6,187 nt of DNA from positions 1 to 6,187 of the forward strand of contig JAFAIV010000080.1 in the NCBI GenBank assembly GCA_019236545.1, in the 5' to 3' direction. Made by a program: the position numbers and the translations under genes. Below the pieces are notes generated by a model, which was given only the letters and a program-made list of their open reading frames with translations, searched no databases and was not told where the DNA came from. This stretch comes from Actinomycetota bacterium. GTDB lineage: Bacteria; Actinomycetota; Thermoleophilia; Gaiellales; Gaiellaceae. Positions 1 through 4,928 of the stretch are shown piece by piece; position 1 is the first letter of the stretch, and every line of letters begins with the position of its first letter.

Positions 1-572
<572 letters not shown>

Positions 573-580
573 GTAGGGCC

Positions 581-610
581 AGTGTATCGCGCGAACGTGT
601 GTTCGGTCTA
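581..610 (-). promoter_or_regulatory. Predicted uvrA promoter
   Basis: On the minus strand a TAGACC (-35-like, 605-610) is followed, after an 18-bp spacer, by TACACT (-10-like, 581-586). Each matches the housekeeping sigma consensus at four of six bases. Initiation about 6-8 nt past the -10 would fall at roughly 573-575, right at the ATG (572), fitting a leaderless transcript. The SOS dyad fills most of the spacer. The TAG stop codon of the upstream small gene forms part of the -35-like box. Confidence 0.6.
592..605. promoter_or_regulatory. SOS box (LexA operator) of uvrA
   Basis: The 14 bases read CGAACGTGTGTTCG on the plus strand, a perfect CGAAC-N4-GTTCG dyad. This is the established Gram-positive/actinobacterial LexA (DinR) operator core. 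It lies 20-33 nt upstream of the uvrA ATG, inside the spacer between the -35-like and -10-like boxes, where bound LexA would block RNA polymerase. I saw no second GAAC-N4-GTTC in the window. The uvrB promoter lies outside the window, so its regulation cannot be judged. Confidence 0.85.
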
Positions 611-868
611 GTCGCGCGGGACACGGTGCGGGAGCAGGCTCCACCGCGCCGTGTTCCGCTTCGACGGCACGAGGTCGCGCCAGTCCTTCGCGACGAGCCA
701 GCCGCCGAAGCCGCCCGTCGCGGCCTCGCGCAGGTGCAGGCCCCACCACTCGGCGACGACGCCGCCGATGAGGACGCCGAGCACCGCAAAGCCGAGGGCG
801 AACTCGTGGATCCGCAACCCGAGCACGTAGACGCGCGGCCCGAGGCGGTGTCGTTCAAGCCGAAGCAC
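608..868 (-). CDS. Small predicted membrane protein, function unknown (86 aa)
   Basis: I do not recognise a named family. The product has a basic N-terminus (MLRLERHRLGPRVYVLGLRI), one hydrophobic helix of about 22 residues from IHEFALGFAVLGV onward, a glycine-rich stretch (ATGGFGGW), and a conserved-looking basic tail (DWRDLVPSKRNT... LPHRVPRD). That is consistent with a single-pass inner-membrane protein. The start is uncertain. The GTG at 866-868 keeps the basic leader; a GTG at 824-826 would give 72 residues. Neither has a clear Shine-Dalgarno. The open frame extends further upstream, but that part lies antisense to the transporter start and reads like a shadow. The gene is co-directional with uvrA and its stop touches the uvrA -35-like box, so uvrA is probably transcribed from its own promoter. 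Coding is supported by the protein-like composition of the helix and tail rather than by homology. Confidence 0.6.
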   Translation of the reverse strand: MLRLERHRLGPRVYVLGLRIHEFALGFAVLGVLIGGVVAEWWGLHLREAATGGFGGWLVAKDWRDLVPSKRNTARWSLLPHRVPRD

Positions 869-920
869 TGCAGCCAGGGTGCCTACGTCCTGTGAGCGCG
901 GTGTGAGAGAACCGTCGCGC

Positions 921-926
921 GGGGAG
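921..926 (+). promoter_or_regulatory. Ribosome binding site that sets the transporter start
   Basis: GGGGAG sits 9 nt upstream of the GTG at 936. In-frame GTGs further upstream (879 and 903) have no comparable purine run and would add a non-conserved, Cys/Arg-rich leader ahead of the first membrane helix. This supports 936 as the start. Confidence 0.55.
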
Positions 927-935
927 ACCTGCGCC

Positions 936-2006
936 GTGGGAGGCACCGCCCGCAAGGCCGCGACGGCGACGCTCGTCGCGGGCTCGATCCTCGTCGCCGC
1001 GCTCGCGCTGTGGAAGATCCGGCTCGTCCTCGCGCTGCTCTTCCTCGGCTTCGTGATCGCGTCCGCGATGCGCCCGTCGGTGGAGTGGCTGAACCGCCGC
1101 GCCGGGATCCCGCGTGCACTCGGCGTCCTCATCCACTACCTCGGCATGCTGCTCGCGATCGGGCTCTTCCTCTGGCTCGTCGTGCCGCACGCGATCACAC
1201 AGCTCGAGCAGGCGATCGGCAACGTGCCGACGACGACGGCGCAGCTCCACCACCAGGCGGTGCACTCGACCGGGATCAAGCATGAGATCCTCACCGCGGT
1301 CGAGAAGCGCCTGAAGCGCCTGCCGTCGGCCGGCAGCCTCCTCCACCCCGCCATCTCCATCACGAAGACGGCGTTCGAGGTGCTCGTCGGGATCTTCTTC
1401 ATGTTCGCGGTCGGCGCCTACTGGATCTTCGAGCGCGACAACGCGATCGCGCTCGTCCAGTCGCTCGTGCCGCGCCGGCACCGGCGGATCACGCGCGACA
1501 CCTGGGTCCTGATCGACAAGAAGCTCGGCGCGTTCGTCCGCGGTGAGCTGATCCTCGTGGTCTTCGTGTCGGTGCTGCTCTCGCTCGCGTTCTGGCTCGA
1601 CCACGAGCCGTACTGGATCCTGCTCGGGCCATTCGCGGGCGTCGTCGAGCTCGTGCCGATCGTCGGGCCGCTCGCGGCCGGGATCCTGGCGATCCTCGTC
1701 GGGCTGACGGCGGGCTGGCAGGTCGCGCTCGGCGCGGCGATCGCGGTGCTCGTCCTGCGGCAGCTCGAGGACTACCTGATCGTGCCGAAGGTGATGGGCC
1801 ACGCGGTCGGGCTCTCGCCGCTCATCGTGCTCGTGTCCGTGACGGCGATCGGGATCCTGCTCGGGGCGGTCTACGTCCTGCTGGCGATCCCGATCACGGC
1901 GGTGGTGGCGACGCTCGTGGACGTCGTCGTCCGCGACCGCGACCCGGCCGAGGAGGATCCGCCGGCCGTCATGTTCGGCGGGACGCGCGAGGCGAGCGGG
2001 CGCTAG
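936..2006 (+). CDS. AI-2E family transporter (PerM/YdiK-type membrane protein)
   Basis: A multi-pass inner-membrane protein of the AI-2E exporter superfamily (PF01594; TqsA, YdiK, PerM and Na+/H+ antiporter-like members). Substrates differ across the family and cannot be told from sequence, so autoinducer export should not be assumed. The 356-residue length is typical. Rough helices: 11-26, 30-45, 62-83, one near 150-165, then a dense C-terminal bundle. Family hallmarks are present: RPSVEWLNRRAGIPRALGVL after helix 2, an amphipathic central region, GPFAGVVELVPIVGPLAAG starting near residue 231, and QLEDYLIVPKVMGHAVGLSP starting near 276, followed by a last pair of helices ending AIPITAVVATLVDVVV. 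The tail is short and acidic/basic. The GTG at 936 is chosen for its upstream GGGGAG. The gene stands alone on the plus strand between minus-strand genes, and its stop interlocks with that of the next gene. Confidence 0.9.
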   Translation: MGGTARKAATATLVAGSILVAALALWKIRLVLALLFLGFVIASAMRPSVEWLNRRAGIPRALGVLIHYLGMLLAIGLFLWLVVPHAITQLEQAIGNVPTTTAQLHHQAVHSTGIKHEILTAVEKRLKRLPSAGSLLHPAISITKTAFEVLVGIFFMFAVGAYWIFERDNAIALVQSLVPRRHRRITRDTWVLIDKKLGAFVRGELILVVFVSVLLSLAFWLDHEPYWILLGPFAGVVELVPIVGPLAAGILAILVGLTAGWQVALGAAIAVLVLRQLEDYLIVPKVMGHAVGLSPLIVLVSVTAIGILLGAVYVLLAIPITAVVATLVDVVVRDRDPAEEDPPAVMFGGTREASGR

Positions 2007-2251
2007 GAGGTCTTCGGCTTGCGCCAGCGGCCGAAGACGAGGCCGCCGAGCGTGAACCCGAGCCCGAAGGTGCCGAAGGCGAACGCGCCGAGCGCCGCGA
2101 TCTTCCGCGCGGTCGAGAGGCGCTGCCAGCGACCGAGCGCCTCCTGCTCCTCGGTGGTCAGCGCCTCGCCGCGGCGCTGCTTGCGGAGCGCGCCGCCCGC
2201 GCGCAGTCCCAGGTACAGGTCGTCGAAGACTTCCGCGGTCTCTTCTGCCAT
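2003..2251 (-). CDS. Small predicted single-pass membrane protein, function unknown (82 aa)
   Basis: No family recognised. Residues 1-45 are hydrophilic and probably helical (MAEETAEVFDDLYLGLRAGG, then a TTEEQEALGRWQRL segment). A glycine/phenylalanine-rich hydrophobic helix spans about 49-73 and is followed by a basic tail (GRWRKPKTS). This is compatible with a small membrane-anchored protein, N-terminus facing inward if the positive residues flank as seen. The ATG at 2249-2251 has no Shine-Dalgarno; a TATAGA box 9-14 nt upstream suggests a leaderless mRNA. It is divergent from the metallophosphoesterase and convergent with the transporter. Its stop (2003-2005) overlaps the transporter stop (2004-2006) in the sequence CTAG. 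The ORF is real-looking, but evidence beyond composition and signals is lacking. Confidence 0.65.
   Translation of the reverse strand: MAEETAEVFDDLYLGLRAGGALRKQRRGEALTTEEQEALGRWQRLSTARKIAALGAFAFGTFGLGFTLGGLVFGRWRKPKTS
2010..2038. terminator. Perfect 9-bp inverted repeat after the transporter gene, possible terminator
   Basis: GTCTTCGGC (2010-2018) and GCCGAAGAC (2030-2038) are exact reverse complements around an 11-nt loop, beginning 4 nt after the transporter stop. The position fits a transcription stop for the plus-strand gene. No T-run follows, so a classic intrinsic terminator is not met; U-less hairpins are proposed in actinobacteria. The repeat also lies inside the last codons of the opposing small gene, where it encodes part of the RWRKPKTS tail. 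Confidence 0.45.
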
Positions 2252-2257
2252 GGCGGG

Positions 2258-2267
2258 AATCTATAGC
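2258..2267. promoter_or_regulatory. Shared symmetric -10 region of a divergent gene pair
   Basis: The 27-bp gap between the two divergent starts (2251 and 2279) holds the palindrome CTATAG (2261-2266). Read minus it gives TATAGA (2260-2265), which would start transcription within 1-3 nt of the ATG at 2251. Read plus it gives TATAGC (2262-2267), placing the start about 4-5 nt before the GTG at 2279. No convincing -35 is seen on either side and neither gene has a Shine-Dalgarno. The promoter call is inference from spacing and AT content in an otherwise GC-rich stretch. Confidence 0.5.
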
Positions 2268-2278
2268 CTCGATCGGTC

Positions 2279-3079
2279 GTGAACGCCCGAATCCTGCACG
2301 TCTCCGACCTGCACGCCGGACGCCACGAGTCGCCCGAGGTCGAGCAAGCGCTCGCCGCCTTCGTCGCGGAGCGGCAGCCGGGTCTCGTCATCGCCTCGGG
2401 CGACCTCACGCACCGCGGCCGGCGCGACCAGATGGAGCGCACGCACGCGTTCCTGGCGTCGCTCGGGCCACCGGTTCTCGCGGTGCCCGGGAACCACGAC
2501 ATCCCGGCGATCTCGCCGAAGCGGTTCCTCGCCCCGTGGGCGGAGTTCGAGCGCGTCTGGGGCACGTGCGAGCCCGTGCACAGCGGGCCGGAGCTCCACG
2601 TCGTCGGCCTGAACTCGGTCCGGCCGTACCGGCATCAGAGCGGCGGGCTCGGCGGCGGCAGGCTGCACGGAGCGGTCGCGCGGCTGCGCGAGGCGCCGGA
2701 CGGCGCGCTCCGCGTCGTCGTGCTCCACCACCAGCTGATGGCGGCGCCGTGGCGCGCCGCGCGCAAGCGGCCGCTCGCCCAGCGCGGGCGCGTCCTGCGC
2801 GCGCTCGCGGACGCGGGCGCGAACCTGATCCTCTCCGGCCACATCCACCAGTCCTCCGTCGGCGAGCGGCGCGAGTTCGAGGTGCTCGGGGAAGGCGACC
2901 GCGGCGTCGTGCTCGCGACGGCCCCGGGCTTCGGCCAGCCGCGCCCGAACCGGCTCGGCGAGGCGCGCGGCCTGCACCTGATCGGCCACGACGCGGAGAC
3001 GGTCGAGGTCGAGACGTTCCTCTGGAGCGGGGGCGCGTTCAGGCTCGACGCGACGCGCCGTTTCAGCCGGGCGTCCTGA
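2279..3079 (+). CDS. Calcineurin-like metallophosphoesterase (CpdA-like class III phosphodiesterase)
   Basis: A two-metal phosphoesterase of 266 residues (Metallophos, PF00149). All signature blocks are present in order: HVSDLHAG (D10, H12), SGDLTH (D42), PGNHD (N72, H73), VVLHHQ (H150/H151) and SGHIHQ (H188, H190). The spacing and length match the CpdA/Icc and Rv0805-like group, which cleaves cyclic nucleotides or phosphodiesters. The actual substrate is unknown. No signal peptide or membrane segment, so cytoplasmic. Residues after about 215 are a variable strand-rich tail ending in FSRAS. The GTG at 2279 starts two residues before the first beta strand (ARILHVSD), as usual in the family; it has no Shine-Dalgarno and probably heads a nearly leaderless mRNA from the shared CTATAG. 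Its last 17 bases overlap the 3' end of the convergent lipid kinase gene. Confidence 0.92.
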   Translation: MNARILHVSDLHAGRHESPEVEQALAAFVAERQPGLVIASGDLTHRGRRDQMERTHAFLASLGPPVLAVPGNHDIPAISPKRFLAPWAEFERVWGTCEPVHSGPELHVVGLNSVRPYRHQSGGLGGGRLHGAVARLREAPDGALRVVVLHHQLMAAPWRAARKRPLAQRGRVLRALADAGANLILSGHIHQSSVGERREFEVLGEGDRGVVLATAPGFGQPRPNRLGEARGLHLIGHDAETVEVETFLWSGGAFRLDATRRFSRAS

Positions 3080-3848
3080 CGCGCAGCGACGCCGGGCGGA
3101 CGGCGATCCGGAGCGGCGGCTCCAGCTCGACCGCCTCGCCGTCGATCCCCGCGTGCACCGTCGTGTCGGCGAAAACGGTCAGCTCGCGCACCGTCCACGC
3201 GCGTACGGGCGCGGGCAGCGGCGGGAGCACGACGACGCCGAGCTCGCCGCCGTCCAGCGACTCCCGGCCGCCTCCGATCGCGTAGGGATTGTTCGAGACG
3301 AGGATCACCGGCGGGTCGTGGTGCTCGTCGCCGCGGTCGTCGACGATCCGCAGCCCGGCTTCACCCGAGCTGCCGCGGAAGACCTCGGACAGCAGCGTCC
3401 GCACGCGGCCGTCGCGGTAGCCCTCCTTCCGGATGGCCTCGCCGTAGACGCCGAGCGAGACGTTGTTGAGGAAGAGCCGGCCGTTGACCTCGCCGGTGTC
3501 GATACGCCGCTCCGCGCCGCCGGTGAAGGCGTCGAGCGAGGCGACGAGATCGTCGGGGTCGAGGCCGAGGTCGAGCGCGAAGTGGTTCATCGTCCCCGCG
3601 GGCACGCAGACGAACGGCAGGTCGTGCTCGAGGGCGACCGCTGCGACCGTCGCGAGCGAGCCGTCCCCGCCCGCGACGCCGAGCACGTCCGTCCCGCTGC
3701 GCGCCGCCTCCGCCGCGAGCGCGGCGAGGTCGTCCCCGTCCGCGAGTTCGACCACGTCCAGCCCACGCTCGCGCGCGGCGTCGGCGAGACGAGCCTCCGC
3801 GGCCCTGCCGCCGCCCGAAGCCGGGTTGACGAAGAGCGTGCCCGCCGT
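3063..3848 (-). CDS. Diacylglycerol kinase family lipid kinase (YegS/BmrU/LCB5-like), apparent ACG start
   Basis: A soluble lipid kinase of the DAGK_cat family (PF00781), which phosphorylates diacylglycerol, sphingoid or other lipid hydroxyls using ATP. With the start proposed here it is 261 residues, slightly short of the usual 290-310. Motifs: VNPASGGG (7-14), VAGGDGSL (58-65, nucleotide loop), PAGTMNHFALDLGL (83-96), then NNVSLGVYGE and SNNPYAIGG in the C-terminal domain. The first ATG/GTG/TTG in frame is GTG at 3753-3755, but that would delete the conserved VNPASGGG strand. In frame upstream, an ACG at 3846-3848 lies 5 nt after GGAGG and gives MAGTLFVNPASGGG, the normal family opening. 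So either a non-AUG start is used or the assembly has a base error at a former ATG. It is last in the uvrB-led gene run, 11 nt after the GlsB-like gene. Confidence 0.88.
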   Translation of the reverse strand, partial: TAGTLFVNPASGGGRAAEARLADAARERGLDVVELADGDDLAALAAEAARSGTDVLGVAGGDGSLATVAAVALEHDLPFVCVPAGTMNHFALDLGLDPDDLVASLDAFTGGAERRIDTGEVNGRLFLNNVSLGVYGEAIRKEGYRDGRVRTLLSEVFRGSSGEAGLRIVDDRGDEHHDPPVILVSNNPYAIGGGRESLDGGELGVVVLPPLPAPVRAWTVRELTVFADTTVHAGIDGEAVELEPPLRIAVRPASLRVRTPG

Positions 3849-3853
3849 TGCCG

Positions 3854-3858
3854 CCTCC
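3854..3858 (-). promoter_or_regulatory. Shine-Dalgarno supporting a non-AUG start of the lipid kinase
   Basis: GGAGG on the minus strand begins 2 nt after the TAG of the preceding gene and ends 5 nt before an ACG triplet (3846-3848). No ATG, GTG or TTG lies at a usable distance. The site decides where translation of the lipid kinase most plausibly begins. Confidence 0.6.
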
Positions 3859-3859
3859 G

Positions 3860-4141
3860 CTAGCGGGGAAGCTGGCGGGAGCCGGGGCCGGTGAGCGGCC
3901 GGTGCTGGACGAAGCGGCGGTGCAGGTAGAGCAGCAGCGTCGCGCCGAGCACCGAGAAGACGATCCCGCCCGCGTGGCCGAGGAAGAGGTAGGAGACGAC
4001 CCCGCCGAGGAACGAGCCGGCGATGCCGAGGCCGATCGTGGCGAGGATCCCCATCGGGTCGGGACCCGGCAGCGCGAGCCGCGCGAGCCCGCCGACGACC
4101 AGGCCGAACAGGGCGAGGAAGAGGATGAACCAGAGCACCAT
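3860..4141 (-). CDS. GlsB/YeaQ/YmgE-family (transglycosylase-associated) membrane protein
   Basis: A 93-residue, very hydrophobic protein of the Transgly_assoc family (PF04226). These are small inner-membrane proteins often linked to general stress; despite the name, no transglycosylase activity is established. Three helices at roughly 2-20, 33-53 and 58-74. The family turn GGLARLALPGPDP (17-29) and GLGIAGSFLGG follow in the usual order. The tail after helix 3 is basic (HRRFVQHRPLTGPGSRQLPR). The ATG at 4139-4141 has a strong AAGGAGG 5 nt upstream, and those bases overlap the TAA of the preceding gene, so the two are on one transcript. It is a paralogue of that preceding gene, sharing the G-LAR-A-PGPDPM turn, but lacks its C-terminal extension. 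Confidence 0.88.
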   Translation of the reverse strand: MVLWFILFLALFGLVVGGLARLALPGPDPMGILATIGLGIAGSFLGGVVSYLFLGHAGGIVFSVLGATLLLYLHRRFVQHRPLTGPGSRQLPR

Positions 4142-4144
4142 CGG

Positions 4145-4154
4145 GGCCTCCTTA
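4145..4154 (-). promoter_or_regulatory. Stop codon/Shine-Dalgarno overlap between the two GlsB-like genes
   Basis: On the minus strand the sequence is TAAGGAGGCC: the TAA (4152-4154) ending the SHOCT-tailed gene supplies the first bases of the AAGGAGG that serves the next gene, whose ATG follows 5 nt after. This near-perfect anti-16S match is the best in the window and indicates strong, probably coupled translation. Confidence 0.75.
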
Positions 4155-4691
4155 TGCCCGAAGCCGTTCGAGCAAACGCATCCGGGCCGCGCCGAACTCC
4201 TCGTCCGAGAGCACGCCCGCGTCGTGCAGCTCCTCGAGCAGCTGCAGGTAATGCGCCGGATTGTCGGTCGGGTCGCCCGCCGCGGGAACGGGCTGCTTCG
4301 CAGCCGGCTGTGGCTGTCCCGGCAGCGGCGTCATCGCCGCGCCGATCTTGTCCGGGTCGATCCCGGCGCGCGACAGGCGCTCGCGGTACTGCTCGACGCC
4401 GACGCCCCGCTGCGGGAAGCGGTACGCCGACGGCCCCCAGAGGGCCCGCTTCTGGACGAGGACGCGGTAGGCGATCACGAGCACGACCGCCGCGAGGAAG
4501 CTCGCGATGCCGACCCAGGACGCGTTCGGCCCGATCGCCGCGTAGACGATCCCCCAGCCGATGAGCGAGCCGCCGAGCCCGATCACGACCGTCAGCCAGG
4601 CGGGCATCGGGTCGGGCCCGGGGACGGCGAAGCGCGCGAGCGCGCCGGTGACGAACGCGGAGACGAGCAGCGCGACGATCGACCCGGCCAT
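4152..4691 (-). CDS. GlsB/YeaQ-like membrane protein with C-terminal SHOCT domain
   Basis: A 179-residue protein. Residues 1-80 form three membrane helices (about 4-22, 31-53, 59-78) with the GALARFAVPGPDPMP turn (16-30) and GLGGSLIGWG, as in the Transgly_assoc/GlsB family. A conserved-looking linker follows (SAYRFPQRGVGVEQYRERLS), then a Pro/Ala/Gln-rich stretch (PLPGQPQPAAKQPVPAAG). It ends in a SHOCT module (148-179: YLQLLEELHDAGVLSDEEFG and on), a short helical hairpin found at protein ends and thought to aid oligomerisation. It is clearly related to the next gene, so the pair probably arose by tandem duplication with gain or loss of the tail. The ATG lies 3 nt after the TAA of the DUF2277 gene and has no Shine-Dalgarno of its own, so re-initiation is likely. 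Function is unknown beyond a membrane/envelope role. Confidence 0.82.
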   Translation of the reverse strand: MAGSIVALLVSAFVTGALARFAVPGPDPMPAWLTVVIGLGGSLIGWGIVYAAIGPNASWVGIASFLAAVVLVIAYRVLVQKRALWGPSAYRFPQRGVGVEQYRERLSRAGIDPDKIGAAMTPLPGQPQPAAKQPVPAAGDPTDNPAHYLQLLEELHDAGVLSDEEFGAARMRLLERLRA

Positions 4692-4694
4692 GCG

Positions 4695-4928
4695 TTACGC
4701 GTGCACGTGCTCCCGCACGCGCGGCGGCGCGGACGTCTCGAGCTCGCCGAGCAGCCGCCACGAGATCGCGGCGATCTCCTCGACGGCGCGCGCGAAGGCC
4801 TCCTCGTTCGCCCGTGAGGGCTTGCGGTAGCCGCTGATCTTGCGCACGAACTGGAGGGCGGCCGCGCGAGCCTCCTCCTCGCTCGCGGCGGGCGCGACGT
4901 TGTAGAGCGTGTGGATCGAGCGGCACAT
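4695..4928 (-). CDS. DUF2277 family protein
   Basis: A 77-residue soluble protein matching the DUF2277 family (PF10041): the start MCRSIHTLYNVAPAA, the core AALQFVRKISGYRKPSRANE (27-46) and the helix FARAVEEIAAISWRLLGEL are all characteristic. Cys2 directly after the initiator Met and the basic RKISGYRKPSR segment are conserved features. No biochemical role is established. The ATG (4926-4928) overlaps the uvrB stop by one base (TGATG on the minus strand), so its translation is almost certainly coupled to uvrB. That suggests, but does not show, a link with DNA repair or with nucleic acid or lesion handling. The family assignment is from memory of its signature; the small size agrees. Confidence 0.88.
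   Translation of the reverse strand: MCRSIHTLYNVAPAASEEEARAAALQFVRKISGYRKPSRANEEAFARAVEEIAAISWRLLGELETSAPPRVREHVHA

Noticed and set aside
599..895. A 98-codon plus-strand frame over the uvrA promoter and small gene
   Set aside because: No Shine-Dalgarno or protein-like pattern; it starts inside the SOS dyad and mirrors the minus-strand small gene.
896..910. Repeated TGTGAG near the transporter start as an operator
   Set aside because: The two copies (892-897 and 902-907 approximately) are short, lack dyad symmetry, and no regulator motif is recognised.
879..935. Upstream GTG starts for the transporter
   Set aside because: They add a Cys/Arg-rich leader unlike the family and lack a Shine-Dalgarno, whereas GTG 936 has GGGGAG at 9 nt.
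855..1802. A 315-codon minus-strand frame antisense to the transporter
   Set aside because: Its product is an Asp/Glu/Arg/His-rich string with no hydrophobic core, typical of the complement of a GC-rich membrane protein gene. The plus-strand transporter explains the region.
2261..2989. A 242-codon minus-strand frame antisense to the metallophosphoesterase
   Set aside because: Charged, low-complexity composition with no motif, while the plus strand carries all metallophosphoesterase motifs in order.
3070..3093. Hairpin GGCGTC/GACGCC at the convergent gene ends as a terminator
   Set aside because: Six base pairs with a 12-nt loop and no T-run are expected by chance in sequence this GC-rich, and there is a competing short pairing (GCGTC/GACGC).
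3848..4564. Plus-strand frames across the GlsB-like genes
   Set aside because: Low-complexity Arg/Ala/Glu/Pro translations; the minus-strand frames give family-matching membrane proteins with Shine-Dalgarno sites.
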